64,000 bases of DNA from Candidatus Thiovulum imperiosus. GTDB lineage: Bacteria > Campylobacterota > Campylobacteria > Campylobacterales > Thiovulaceae. Both the position numbers and the translations under genes were made by a program. Positions 19,150 through 27,987 of this stretch are shown piece after piece. The notes beneath the pieces are model-generated. The model was not told the origin of the DNA and did no database searches. It saw only the letters and a list, made by a program, of their open reading frames with translations. Numbering within the stretch: the first letter of the stretch is position 1; each line of letters opens with the position of its first letter. Location of the stretch: contig JAMJTW010000028.1 in the NCBI GenBank assembly GCA_024281175.1, positions 107,295 to 171,294 on the forward strand, in the 5' to 3' direction.

Positions 19150-20415
19150 CTAGATTTTTCCTCCAGCTTGAACACCCCAAGTTGTTCTCCATCTATTTTT
19201 TACAAATGTGATACCAGAAATTGCGAAAATAACAACTACGGCAAAAACAACAAATCCAATTGTATATCCATCAGTAGCCTCTTTTGTGTATCCAAGCATT
19301 GTTGCAAGTGCAGAACCTCCAAGTCCTCCAGCAGCACCAACAATTCCAGTCATAATTCCGATATCAGCACCAAATCGTTGTGGAACAAGTTGGAAAACAG
19401 CACCATTTGCCATTCCAAGATTTGCCATAATTAGGAAAAGAACAAGGATTGCAAGATAGAAATCTGTAACTAAGAAAGCGTTTACAAGAGCAAGAATTGC
19501 AACAGCACCATAGAAGAAGTAGAGAGATTTTACACCACCAATTCTATCAGCTACATATCCACCAACTGGTCGAAGAATTGCACCAGCGAAGATACATAAA
19601 GCACCAAAATATCCAGCAACAACTTTTACATTCTCTTCACCAAGATACTCTGTTCCGAAAACTCCCATATCTACTCCATACTCATTCATCAAGTAGACTT
19701 TCATATATCCAGCAAAACCGACAAAACCACCAAAAGAGACGGCATAAAAGAGGTTGAACCACCAAGTATCTTTATCTTTTAAAAGTCTTCCATAATCGGC
19801 TAACTTTTTTGGTCTTGGTTTATAAACATCTTCAGGAGCATCTTTTGCAATAAAGATGTAAGTGATTAGAATGATTAGAGAGAGGACTCCACCAACTCCG
19901 AAAACCGCTTGCCAACCCCAAATTTCAGCAATTTTTGGTGCAAAAAGAAAGTCGATAACAACCCCAATATTTCCAGCTCCAGCAATTCCTAAGACAACAC
20001 CTTGAAGATGAGGTGGATACCACTGACCAGCTTGAGGCAGTGCTACGGCAAAACTTGCTCCTGCAAAACCGAGAATGAAACCGATAGTTAGCAGTGCTTC
20101 GTAAGAGTGAAGACCAAAAATCCAAGCGTAAAATAGTCCAGAAACAACTATTGTTTGAGATATGATTGCTGTCTTTTTTGGACCAATCTTATCAACTCCA
20201 AAACCTAAAACTATTCTTAATAAAGCTCCTGCAAAAATTGGAACTGCTATCATTGTTCCTATCTGTCCAGCAGAGAGACCACCTTCTATATCAGCAGTTA
20301 TCTCTTGTGCTAAAGGTCCGAGCATTAGCCAAACCATAAAGCTAAAATCGAAATATAAAAAAGCTGCAAGGAGAGTTTTCCAATCCCCTTTTCCTTTCAA
20401 TTCACTTATTGCCAA
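19150..20415 (-). CDS. narK: NarK-family nitrate/nitrite MFS transporter
   Basis: Major facilitator protein with about 12 membrane helices. The nitrate-signature glycine-rich segments are present: GFILGFAGASFAVALPQAGQWYP and, in the second half, NGAVFQLVPQRFGADIGIMTGIVGAAGG. I choose the TTG at 20415 (MAISELKGKG), because AAGGA sits at the right distance. An ATG at 20445 is in frame but has no ribosome site. It probably imports nitrate or exports nitrite for respiration or assimilation. No nitrate reductase gene lies nearby. Confidence 0.9.
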   Translation of the reverse strand: MAISELKGKGDWKTLLAAFLYFDFSFMVWLMLGPLAQEITADIEGGLSAGQIGTMIAVPIFAGALLRIVLGFGVDKIGPKKTAIISQTIVVSGLFYAWIFGLHSYEALLTIGFILGFAGASFAVALPQAGQWYPPHLQGVVLGIAGAGNIGVVIDFLFAPKIAEIWGWQAVFGVGGVLSLIILITYIFIAKDAPEDVYKPRPKKLADYGRLLKDKDTWWFNLFYAVSFGGFVGFAGYMKVYLMNEYGVDMGVFGTEYLGEENVKVVAGYFGALCIFAGAILRPVGGYVADRIGGVKSLYFFYGAVAILALVNAFLVTDFYLAILVLFLIMANLGMANGAVFQLVPQRFGADIGIMTGIVGAAGGLGGSALATMLGYTKEATDGYTIGFVVFAVVVIFAISGITFVKNRWRTTWGVQAGGKI

Positions 20416-20625
20416 AATTTTTCCTTTTAAAATAATTTTAAGCATTGTAAAAAAGAAATACTGAATTTACACTTAAAATCTTAAATATATCTTTTGAAAT
20501 ATGTAGAAATACCAGTTTTTCGCCATTTTGAAATATTTTTTTATAAAAAATTAAGTTTAAAGACTCTGCTTTAGAGATTTTTTAACTACATATAAGTTAT
20601 GATACTATTCGAAAAAAGGTTGTTT

Positions 20626-21384
20626 ATGGTAAGGTTTTTATTACTATTTTTTCTGATAGCTCTTAATCTCAAAGCAGATTTTTTAAAAGCTGAGGCTGGA
20701 GCTGGAGTTTGGCTTGTAAATGGTAGCGGGGAAATAGTTTATAAGGGAACTCCATTGGATTTTGAAGATGATTTGGGTTTGGACTCTTCACTTGCAGCTT
20801 ATGCTTATGCAAACTTCAAACACTTTATTCCAATTATTCCAAATGCTAGAGTTGAGATAACTCAATTTGGAGAAGATGCTACAAAAAATATTCCAGCAGA
20901 ACTTCAACATGAATTTAATGATAGAAATATTTCAGGAAATACAAAGTCAAAACTCAATTTGAACCAGATAGATATCATCGCATACTATAACCTCATCGAT
21001 ACAATTTTGAGTGCTGATGTTGGATTTGGTATTAAATATTATGATGGAGATATTGATGTTGATGGAAATAAAGTAAATATAGACTTTCCAGTTCCAATTA
21101 TATATGGTCGATTAGGAGCTACAATTCCAACAACAAATATTGGTGCTGAGATAGATTTAAAATATTTTAAATTTTCTCCAGAGGTACATGCCGAAATGTA
21201 TGACTTAAGAATTAAAGCAAAAGCTACTGTTTTAGAACTTGCTCTTCTTGAAATGGTAATTGAGGGTGGATATAGAGTTCACAGATTGCAAATTTTGGCA
21301 GAAGATAACTCTTTCTCAGATTTTAACGCTGATATTAAATCAGAAGTTTCTGGTTTCTTTGGCGGTATAAATATCACATTCTAA
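20626..21384 (+). CDS. outer-membrane beta-barrel protein, TIGR04219-like
   Basis: The start is ATG 20626, preceded by AAAAAAGG; the frame is open upstream to 20599. The signal peptide is MVRFLLLFFLIALNLKA. The mature part begins DFLKAEAGAGVWLVNGSGE, the opening typical of TIGR04219 barrels, which are common in Campylobacterota. Alternating strands continue to a terminal aromatic strand (SGFFGGINITF). The function is unknown; it is probably a small outer-membrane barrel. Confidence 0.82.
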   Translation: MVRFLLLFFLIALNLKADFLKAEAGAGVWLVNGSGEIVYKGTPLDFEDDLGLDSSLAAYAYANFKHFIPIIPNARVEITQFGEDATKNIPAELQHEFNDRNISGNTKSKLNLNQIDIIAYYNLIDTILSADVGFGIKYYDGDIDVDGNKVNIDFPVPIIYGRLGATIPTTNIGAEIDLKYFKFSPEVHAEMYDLRIKAKATVLELALLEMVIEGGYRVHRLQILAEDNSFSDFNADIKSEVSGFFGGINITF

Positions 21385-21389
21385 AAACT

Positions 21390-21407
21390 GTTCCCATCTT
21401 TGGGAAC
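21390..21407 (+). terminator. stem-loop after the barrel gene
   Basis: GTTCCCA and TGGGAAC form a 7-bp stem with a 4-base loop (TCTT), six bases after the barrel gene stop. The T-tract is weak, so this could be an imperfect terminator or an mRNA 3' end stabiliser before proB. Confidence 0.5.
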
Positions 21408-21429
21408 TTAATATAGGAAATTTACCCTT

Positions 21430-22197
21430 TTGAAATTTAAACGGATAGTTATAAAAGTCGGTAGTGCTGTTCTTTCTGAAAATGGAGAAATCTCCAAAGA
21501 GCGAATTTTAAATATCGTCTCTCTAATTGCAGAACTAAAGAGTAGTGGTGCTGAAGTTGTTTTAGTCTCTTCTGGTGCAGTTTCTGCTGGTTATACAAAA
21601 GTGAAATTAGATAAGAGTGTTTTGGCAAATCGTCAAGCATTAGCCTCAATTGGTCAGCAATATCTTATGAGCATTTACCATAAGAAATTTGAAAAATTTG
21701 GTATAAATATCGCCCAAGTTTTAATGATAGAGAATGATTTTGACTCAAAAAAGAGAAGTAAAAATGCAAAAAGAACAGTTGAAGTTCTTCTTAAAAATGG
21801 TATTGTTCCAATTGTAAATGAGAATGATACAGTAGCCATAGAAGAGCTAACTTTTGGAGATAATGACCAACTTTCTGCCCACTCAACTCTACTTTTTGGT
21901 GGTGAAATTCTTATAATTCTTTCAGATATTGATGGATATTATGATAAAAATCCAAAAGAGTTTTCTGACGCTAAAATTTTGAAATTTGTTGATAAAATAG
22001 AAGAGAAAGAACTTCTTCAAGAAGTCTCTCCAAATAATGAATTTGCAACAGGCGGAATTGTCACAAAACTAAAATCAGCCCACTTTTTGCAAAAAAACGG
22101 AATTCCAATGTTTTTAACTTCTGGTTTCAATTTAGAACATCTTCGCAATTTTCTCTTTCAAAACAGATTTGAAAAAGGGACTCTTTTTAAAATTTAA
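21430..22197 (+). CDS. proB: glutamate 5-kinase (short form, no PUA domain)
   Basis: The first step of proline synthesis, an amino-acid kinase fold. TTG start at 21430 with AGGAAA nine bases before it. Motifs: VIKVGSAVLS (residues 7-16), VLVSSGAVSAGY (43-54), IVNENDTVAIEELTFGDNDQLSAH (about 135-158), ILSDIDGYYDKNP, and TGGIVTKLKSA. The 255-aa length ends after the kinase domain, as is usual in Campylobacterota. Longer enzymes carry a C-terminal PUA domain. It is convergent with the next gene, and the 3' ends overlap by 4 bp. Confidence 0.95.
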   Translation: MKFKRIVIKVGSAVLSENGEISKERILNIVSLIAELKSSGAEVVLVSSGAVSAGYTKVKLDKSVLANRQALASIGQQYLMSIYHKKFEKFGINIAQVLMIENDFDSKKRSKNAKRTVEVLLKNGIVPIVNENDTVAIEELTFGDNDQLSAHSTLLFGGEILIILSDIDGYYDKNPKEFSDAKILKFVDKIEEKELLQEVSPNNEFATGGIVTKLKSAHFLQKNGIPMFLTSGFNLEHLRNFLFQNRFEKGTLFKI

Positions 22198-22715
22198 ATT
22201 TTCCAATTTAGAAAGAGATTTAAGAGAATAGAGTCATTTTCAAGATTTGTATTCTCTTCATTCTCCTTGAAAGAGTATATATCGAAATTGTATCGGTGAA
22301 ATGAGAAACCAGCACCAACTTCCAAAGATTTTGAAATCTCTCCAAAAACTCCAATTTCAGCAAAATTTCCTATTGTAGTTACACTATCTCCAGCAGAACT
22401 AACCTCATCGGTAGAAAGAGCTTCGGCACCTATACCTAAATAGAAGTTTCCTAAAGTTCCTAAAAATTTGAGACTTATGCCCTCGAAGTTGTAATTGTAG
22501 TTATATCTGTTATATCCAAACTCAAGTCTTAAGTTTTCCTCAATTACCCCAACTCCAAAACCGTATTTCACTGTATCGATGTTTTCCTCTTCTTTGTAAA
22601 AATCACTATCACTTGAAGAGATTTCAGAGTAGCTCTTTCCAAATCCACCAGAGAGATTTAGATACATCTCATTTCCAAAAAGTGGTATTGTGAAAAGTAG
22701 AAATAGCTTTTTCAA
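22194..22715 (-). CDS. small outer-membrane-type beta-barrel protein
   Basis: 173 residues with signal peptide MKKLFLLFTIPLFG. The mature part is alternating polar and aromatic strands (MYLNLSGGFGKSY, LRLEFGYNRYNYNYNF, LEVGAGFSFHRYNF), ending LLNLFLNWKI, as outer-membrane barrels do. No family is recognised. The start overlaps the stop of the upstream gene by 4 bp, so the pair is one operon. Confidence 0.7.
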   Translation of the reverse strand: MKKLFLLFTIPLFGNEMYLNLSGGFGKSYSEISSSDSDFYKEEENIDTVKYGFGVGVIEENLRLEFGYNRYNYNYNFEGISLKFLGTLGNFYLGIGAEALSTDEVSSAGDSVTTIGNFAEIGVFGEISKSLEVGAGFSFHRYNFDIYSFKENEENTNLENDSILLNLFLNWKI

Positions 22716-23530
22716 AACACAACTCCTAATTTCAACATAGTTTGAGTTTCAACCTCTTCTCGAATTTGAAGAGCTAGAGAAAGAGCTAAAAAGAGTGGAG
22801 TATCTGAAATTGGAAAGATACCAGCAAAAATAGAGGCTTGAGGAAAATAGTTTTTTCTCTGATTAGGAAATACGCCATCAAAAGAAATTCCGTATATGAA
22901 AGAGTTGCGAAGTTGGTGAAAACCCAATCCGAAAAGGAAGTATGTGTAATTTTTGGCTTTTGCATCTCTTCTCTCATTTTCAAAGTCAAACTCTCCAAAA
23001 CCAAATTTGAGATAGTTCCAGTGGAAATCTAACTCTCGATTGCTATATTTATAACTCTCTTTACTCTCTTGATAAAAACCTTGTCCACCTCCAACTGTAA
23101 TTAGGAAATCCCCTTTCTGATGAGGTTTCTTGGGTTCTGGTTCTTTCTCTTCAATTGAATTATCATCTATATCTTTAAAATATCCAGTAACATTACATTC
23201 ACAATAAGTTGAATGATAGTCATTTCTACAAAAAGGTTGTTGTTTCTTAAAATCTTCTTTAAGTTTTACACCTCCCTTTGAACTTTGAAATGAACGATAT
23301 TGCATCTGCTTACTTGCAAGGTTTTTAGAGGTATTTACTTCTATAACTTTTCTAATCTCACTTATTGAGGAGACACCGTGTATTATCTTAACAGCCTGTT
23401 TTATCGCATCTCTTTCTGCTTGTTCACAAGCCTGAGATTGTGTAATAGGTCCTCCACCACTTCCCATTACAGAAGTCCATTTTCCATAAGAAAAACTTAT
23501 TAAGATAATAATAACAATTCCTATTTTCAT
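22712..23530 (-). CDS. envelope protein: LPP20-like N-terminus plus barrel-like C-terminus
   Basis: Signal peptide MKIGIVIIILISFSYG. Residues about 30-115 (QACEQAERDAIKQAVKII ... VNTSKNLASKQMQYRSF) resemble the helical-sheet domain of LPP20/FlgP-type periplasmic proteins. A Cys cluster (CRNDYHSTYCEC) and a charged linker follow. The last about 120 residues look like outer-membrane strands (LITVGGGQGFY ... LKLGVVF). The combination suggests a periplasmic domain joined to a barrel. The family call is tentative. Confidence 0.6.
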   Translation of the reverse strand: MKIGIVIIILISFSYGKWTSVMGSGGGPITQSQACEQAERDAIKQAVKIIHGVSSISEIRKVIEVNTSKNLASKQMQYRSFQSSKGGVKLKEDFKKQQPFCRNDYHSTYCECNVTGYFKDIDDNSIEEKEPEPKKPHQKGDFLITVGGGQGFYQESKESYKYSNRELDFHWNYLKFGFGEFDFENERRDAKAKNYTYFLFGLGFHQLRNSFIYGISFDGVFPNQRKNYFPQASIFAGIFPISDTPLFLALSLALQIREEVETQTMLKLGVVF

Positions 23531-23593
23531 ATTTTAAATCTTTTATAAAAGATTTTCTTATTATAGTAAACTTTTCAAAAAAGGAATTATAAA

Positions 23594-24337
23594 GTGAAGT
23601 TTATACTAACTATTTCTCTACTTTTCTCATCGCTTTTTGCATACAAAAAGGAAAATGAAAAAAGGATTTATATCGAAAATATGGTTTTTATTGGAGATTA
23701 CGATAAATACTCATATTTAGAAATTGAGGCTTATGGAACTTATATCGAAAAGAGGTATCCAGATACAAAAAACTCTTTTAAAGAGTATTATGACTATAAA
23801 GAGTATAAAAACTTTCTACTTGAAAATAGTGTTTCAAGTTCAACTCCACTTTCAAAAATTATGAACCTTGTAAAATGGAATCGAGAGTTTGATTTGGGAC
23901 TTCCAGAAACTGAAGATGAGCTTTTAAAAGTTGAAGCTATCATCACAAATATAGGTGGAATTCAGAGAAGCAACTTCTATTTTTCAAACACGAAAAAGAA
24001 AATAACATACATTCCAAAAGAGATAGAATTTCTTCAAAACCTCATCTACCTAAATTTGGAGAACAACTCAATTTCAACCCTACCTCCTGAAATTGGAAAC
24101 CTCAAAAAACTTGAAAATATAAGTCTTGGAAATAACTCAATTTCAACTCTACCTCCAGAAATTGGAAATCTGCCAAATCTTAAAACTCTATATCTCTATA
24201 AAAATAGTATTTCTGAAATTCCAAGAAACCTTTACAATTTGCAAAACTTGAAATTTCTAAATATCCAAGAAAATCGAGTTCCAGATTCTGAAAAAGAGTC
24301 TCTAAAACGCTCTCTTCCAAACTGCAAAATTTACTAA
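23594..24337 (+). CDS. secreted leucine-rich-repeat protein
   Basis: GTG start at 23594 with AAGGA upstream. A signal peptide (MKFILTISLLFSSLFA) is followed by about 120 unrecognised residues. Then come four to five LRR units of the LxxLPPEIGNLxxLxxLxLxxNxIS type from about residue 145. This repeat type is used for protein-protein contact. It lies 10 bp before a lipoprotein gene; the two are probably co-expressed. A second protein with the same repeat type is encoded at 25383-26453. Confidence 0.8.
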   Translation: MKFILTISLLFSSLFAYKKENEKRIYIENMVFIGDYDKYSYLEIEAYGTYIEKRYPDTKNSFKEYYDYKEYKNFLLENSVSSSTPLSKIMNLVKWNREFDLGLPETEDELLKVEAIITNIGGIQRSNFYFSNTKKKITYIPKEIEFLQNLIYLNLENNSISTLPPEIGNLKKLENISLGNNSISTLPPEIGNLPNLKTLYLYKNSISEIPRNLYNLQNLKFLNIQENRVPDSEKESLKRSLPNCKIY

Positions 24338-24347
24338 GGAGCTACAA

Positions 24348-25247
24348 ATGAAACAGACATTTCTACTTTCCACAATCCTACTCTTTTCAGGGTGCATGGG
24401 AAACTTGCTTCCAGAACCAGAATCCCAAATCGAATCCAAACCAGATTCCCAAATCGAATCCAAACCAGATTCCAAATCTGATTCCCAAATCGAATCCAAA
24501 ACAAATTCCAAACCAGAATCCAAGTCTGATTTAAAAGATTTGAATTCCAAAGAGAGGGTTTTAGCTTTTGGAAAGTATCAAGAGAGATATGACTTTGAAG
24601 TTCAAAAAGAGATAAAATCTTGGGGTGGTTTTTATAAAGAGGAGCAGAAAGTTGTAAAAGAGGTAAAAGAGAGAGTTGTAAAATTATCTACTCTGAAAGA
24701 TTTGAAATTTGAGTTTCTTAAATATGAAAACTCCAACTATATTTTCAATATATCTCCTTTGAATAAAAAAGTTTTCTTTGAGATGAATCAGAGTGAAGCG
24801 GAAACTGTTTTTGAAAAAGATTTGAAGCCAGAAATCGGTTTTGATTTTGATGGAAATGAAATCAATTATGCAATTTTAAATGGTAAAAAAGGGGAATTTG
24901 AACTGATTTCTAAATCAGCACCAGAAACTCCAAGAGATATAGAGCCAGATTTAGAAGTAGCAAGAGAAACAAGTTCCCCTGTAAGTGTAAAATGTAAAAA
25001 TGTAATTTCTATGCAGACACTGCTAAGAGTGAAAAGTCTTGGAACTCGAGAATTGGAGTTCTCCACAAGTGAAAGTATTTCGCCAAAAAGTAGTTGCAAA
25101 AGTGTGGAATTACAAAAAGTAGACTCTAAAACTTTTCGACTCAAATTTAAGAAAGATATAAAAGAGTATTACGATAATTGGAGTTGGAAAGTGAAAGAAA
25201 AGAAATCGAAAGGCTCTTCAAATAACATCGTCATTGAATTTCAGTAG
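24348..25247 (+). CDS. lipoprotein with SQIESKPD repeats, unknown function
   Basis: Signal MKQTFLLSTILLFSGC has a clear lipobox. Residues about 20-65 are a low-complexity linker of ESKPDSQI-type repeats, which would act as a tether from the membrane. Then come a charged helical part (residues about 70-115) and a beta-rich C-terminal domain with two cysteines (VKCKNVISMQ, SSCKSVELQ). No family is recognised. It follows the secreted LRR gene by 10 bp. Confidence 0.72.
   Translation: MKQTFLLSTILLFSGCMGNLLPEPESQIESKPDSQIESKPDSKSDSQIESKTNSKPESKSDLKDLNSKERVLAFGKYQERYDFEVQKEIKSWGGFYKEEQKVVKEVKERVVKLSTLKDLKFEFLKYENSNYIFNISPLNKKVFFEMNQSEAETVFEKDLKPEIGFDFDGNEINYAILNGKKGEFELISKSAPETPRDIEPDLEVARETSSPVSVKCKNVISMQTLLRVKSLGTRELEFSTSESISPKSSCKSVELQKVDSKTFRLKFKKDIKEYYDNWSWKVKEKKSKGSSNNIVIEFQ
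24423..24520 (+). repeat. 24-bp repeats in lipoprotein linker
   Basis: Three to four imperfect 24-bp units encode SQIESKPD and variants. They also create a long opposite-strand open frame, which is only a shadow of the repeat. Confidence 0.75.
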
Positions 25248-25250
25248 AGT

Positions 25251-25267
25251 TTCGGGATTTCCCCGAA
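25251..25267. terminator. short stem-loop between convergent genes
   Basis: TTCGGG and CCCGAA pair around a 5-base loop, four bases after the lipoprotein stop. It stands directly before the palindromic repeat at 25277 and between convergent genes. No clear T-tract follows. Confidence 0.45.
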
Positions 25268-25276
25268 CCCTTGAGA

Positions 25277-25370
25277 GTCATTTCGAACCCTTCCAGGTGA
25301 GAAATCTTTTACATTACTTCGAGTAAAAGTTTCCAAGATTTCTCAATCGCTACGCTCATATCGAAATGAC
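25277..25370 (+). repeat. dispersed palindromic repeat, core only (copy A)
   Basis: A 94-bp unit bounded by GTCATTTCGA and TCGAAATGAC. Inside it, GAGAAATCTT is matched by AAGATTTCTC, so the whole unit can fold on itself. It lacks the 16-bp terminal repeats of the complete copies at 32209-32383 and 56853-57016. It may be a decayed copy now sitting as a spacer or terminator between convergent genes. Confidence 0.8.
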
Positions 25371-25382
25371 AAAAGGGATAGA

Positions 25383-26453
25383 TTAGATGCCTAAAACTCT
25401 TTTTAGAAATTGAAGAGGAGTTTCACCATTTTTTCTAGTTTTTTCACCAGACTCTTTCAAATTTTCTAACCTATTTAAGGAGTCTGGAAGAGATGTGATA
25501 GGATTTCCATTTTCAATCATTTCTGGATTTGAACTTAAATCTAGCTTTTCTAAATTTGAAAGATTTCCCAACTCTTCAGGAATTTCTGAAATATAATTGT
25601 AAGATAAATCGAGGACTTTCAAATTTGAGAGATTTCCTATCTCTGCTGGAATTTCTGAGATCTCATTAAGAGGTAAATCGAGAGTCTCTAAACTAGTTAA
25701 ATACCCTATCTCTGCTGGAATTTCTTCTATTGGTTTTCTTTTCCAGCCAAAATAACTTATCTTCTTGAGCTTTTCAAGTTCCTCTTTAGTTTTTGGAAGT
25801 TTAAATCCAAAATCCTCATATTTTTTACTCCAAGCAACAATAGCTTCATGCCAATCCGCTGGTTCTAATTCCAAAACTCTATCTAAAAACTCAATAGGAG
25901 TTTCACCATTTTTTCTAGTTTTTTCACCAGACTCTTTCAAATTTTCTAACCTATTTAAAGAGTCTGGAAGAGATGTGATAGGATTTCCGTTTTCAATCAT
26001 TTCTGAACTTAGATTTAAATTTTCTAAATTTGAAAGATTTCCCAACTCTTCAGGAATTTCTGAAATATAATTGTCAGATAAATCGAGAACTTTCAAATTT
26101 GAGAGATTTCCTATCTCTGCTGGAATTTCTGAGATGTTATTGAAATTCAAAGAGAGAGTCTCTAAACTAGTTAAATATCCTATTTCTACTGGAATTTCTT
26201 CTATTGGTTTTCTTTTCCAGCCAAAATAACTTATCTTCTTGAGCTTTTCAAGTTCCTCTTTAGTTTTTGGAAGTTTAAATCCAAAATCCTCATATTTTTT
26301 ACTCCAAGCAACAATAGCTTCATGCCAAGTTACTTCTTGAACTGATTTTGCTTCCCGAACAACTTCTTCCTTTGGTTTTGGCTCTGTACTTGTATTCACA
26401 CAACCTGTATAAAGTAGAACAGTAGAGACCGCTAAAATGCTTTTTTTCATCAA
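25383..26453 (-). CDS. LRR lipoprotein with internal duplication
   Basis: Signal MMKKSILAVSTVLLYTGC has a lipobox Cys at residue 18. The rest is two near-identical about 160-residue modules. Each has WHEAIVAWSKKYEDFGFKLP, a basic turn, and then LRR units (IEEIPxEIGYLTSLETL, ISEIPAEIGNLSNLKVLDL). The modules end with SGEKTRKNGETP. The first copy ends in FLDRVLELEPAD and the second in FLKRVLGI. It is probably an outer-membrane-anchored binding protein. It is convergent with the lipoprotein gene at 24348-25247, with repeat copy A between them. Confidence 0.82.
   Translation of the reverse strand: MMKKSILAVSTVLLYTGCVNTSTEPKPKEEVVREAKSVQEVTWHEAIVAWSKKYEDFGFKLPKTKEELEKLKKISYFGWKRKPIEEIPVEIGYLTSLETLSLNFNNISEIPAEIGNLSNLKVLDLSDNYISEIPEELGNLSNLENLNLSSEMIENGNPITSLPDSLNRLENLKESGEKTRKNGETPIEFLDRVLELEPADWHEAIVAWSKKYEDFGFKLPKTKEELEKLKKISYFGWKRKPIEEIPAEIGYLTSLETLDLPLNEISEIPAEIGNLSNLKVLDLSYNYISEIPEELGNLSNLEKLDLSSNPEMIENGNPITSLPDSLNRLENLKESGEKTRKNGETPLQFLKRVLGI
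25388..26328 (-). repeat. about 480-bp tandem duplication within the LRR lipoprotein gene
   Basis: The DNA at about 25391-25860 repeats at about 25871-26328 with a period of about 480 bp and few differences. Small in-frame indels shift the register near the LRR block. The near identity indicates a recent event or ongoing conversion. Confidence 0.88.
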
Positions 26454-26459
26454 ATTCCT

Positions 26460-27821
26460 TTATTGGGCTTCAGCAATGATTTTTTGAATAGCTTCAGGAT
26501 TATCCATAATATCTTGAGTGATTTTGTAAGCACAAAATTTTGGACCACACATTGAGCAGAATTCAGCCTCTTTGAAAACATCTTGAGGTAGAGTCTCATC
26601 ATGATACTCTCTAGCTCTATCTGGGTCTAAAGCCAATTCAAACTGCTTATTCCAATCAAACTTGTATCTTGCATCACTCATTAAATCATCAACATCTCTA
26701 GCACCTTTTCGACCTCTGGCAATGTCGGCAGAGTGAGCTGCAATTTTATAAGCAATAATACCTTCTCGAACATCTTCAGCATTTGGTAGTCCCAAGTGTT
26801 CTTTTGGTGTTACATAGCAGAGCATTGAAGCACCTTTCCAACCTGCAACAGTTGCACCAATTGCAGAAGAGATGTGGTCATATCCAGCAGCGATGTCCGT
26901 AACAAGTGGTCCAAGAACATAGAATGGAGCTTCATGACAATACTCTTGTTCAAGTTTCATATTTCTCTCAATCTGATTTAGTGGAACATGCCCTGGACCC
27001 TCAATCATAACTTGAACATCTTTTTCCCAAGCTCGAAGTGTAAGCTCTCCTAAAATCTTTAGTTCGCCTAATTGTGCTTCATCAGAAGCATCAGCTAAAG
27101 CTCCAGGTCTTAGTGAGTCTCCAAGAGAGAGGGAAACATCATACTTTCGGCAAATATCGAGAATTTCATCATAAGCTGTATAGAAAGGATTTTCTCTATG
27201 GTAGTGCATCATCCAAGAAGCCATAAGACTTCCACCTCGAGAGACAATTCCCATCTTTCTTTTTGCAACTTCAGGCATCATTCGGAGTAAGAAACCAGCA
27301 TGAATTGTGAAGTAACTAACTCCCTGTTTCGCTTGTCGCTCTATCACTTCCAACATCTTTTCGATAGTTAGAGCTTCTATCTCATTTCCAACATCGTGAA
27401 GAATTTGATACATTGGAACAGTACCGATTGGAACTTCAGAAGCACCTATTACCGCCTTTCTGATTTCGTCTAAATCTCCACCCGTGGAAAGGTCCATAAT
27501 TGTATCAGCACCATATTTTTGAGAAACTTGAGCCTTTTCAACTTCACCTTCAATATCGCTAGATAGGGCAGAAGAACCTATGTTACTATTTATCTTACAC
27601 TTTGTTCCAAGACCTATCGCCATCGGTCTTAAATTCTTGTGATTGACATTAGCAGGAATTATCATTCTTCCCCGCTCCACTTCGCTCCGAACAAATTCAG
27701 GGTCGAGGTTTTCAACTTCGGCTACGAACCTCATCTCTCCAGTAATTTCACCCTGTTTTGCATAGAACATCTGTGTTCTAACAGGGTCATTTTTTCGAGC
27801 TTCTAACCACTCTTCTCTCAT
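26460..27821 (-). CDS. thiC: phosphomethylpyrimidine synthase ThiC
   Basis: A radical-SAM enzyme that makes HMP-phosphate from AIR for thiamine. Seen: N-terminal [12 protein letters not shown], the mid-chain [30 protein letters not shown], and the C-terminal cluster motif CSMCGPKFC that binds the 4Fe-4S cluster. The 453-aa length fits the short ThiC form. No TPP riboswitch is visible upstream. thiG, the thiazole branch, lies at 55.8 kb. Confidence 0.97.
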   Translation of the reverse strand: MREEWLEARKNDPVRTQMFYAKQGEITGEMRFVAEVENLDPEFVRSEVERGRMIIPANVNHKNLRPMAIGLGTKCKINSNIGSSALSSDIEGEVEKAQVSQKYGADTIMDLSTGGDLDEIRKAVIGASEVPIGTVPMYQILHDVGNEIEALTIEKMLEVIERQAKQGVSYFTIHAGFLLRMMPEVAKRKMGIVSRGGSLMASWMMHYHRENPFYTAYDEILDICRKYDVSLSLGDSLRPGALADASDEAQLGELKILGELTLRAWEKDVQVMIEGPGHVPLNQIERNMKLEQEYCHEAPFYVLGPLVTDIAAGYDHISSAIGATVAGWKGASMLCYVTPKEHLGLPNAEDVREGIIAYKIAAHSADIARGRKGARDVDDLMSDARYKFDWNKQFELALDPDRAREYHDETLPQDVFKEAEFCSMCGPKFCAYKITQDIMDNPEAIQKIIAEAQ

Positions 27822-27987
27822 ATCTTTTCCTATAAAAAATTTTTGGCTTTTAGTATATAGAAAATATCTATGAAAATTTAAATATTATAAAAACTAAAAA
27901 TTATTTTTTATTTTGGAACTGGCTAAATAGAATAGGATTTCCTCTTTGAGCTTAGTCGCAGAGTCTAAAAAGAAGACTCTTTATTTA

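Noticed and set aside
24302..24550. Minus-strand open frame with DSGLDSIWES repeats
   Set aside because: It is the reverse reading of the lipoprotein's 24-bp repeats; no ribosome site or independent support.
27822..27960. TPP riboswitch upstream of thiC
   Set aside because: No THI-box-like CUGAGA or matching helices are visible in the leader.
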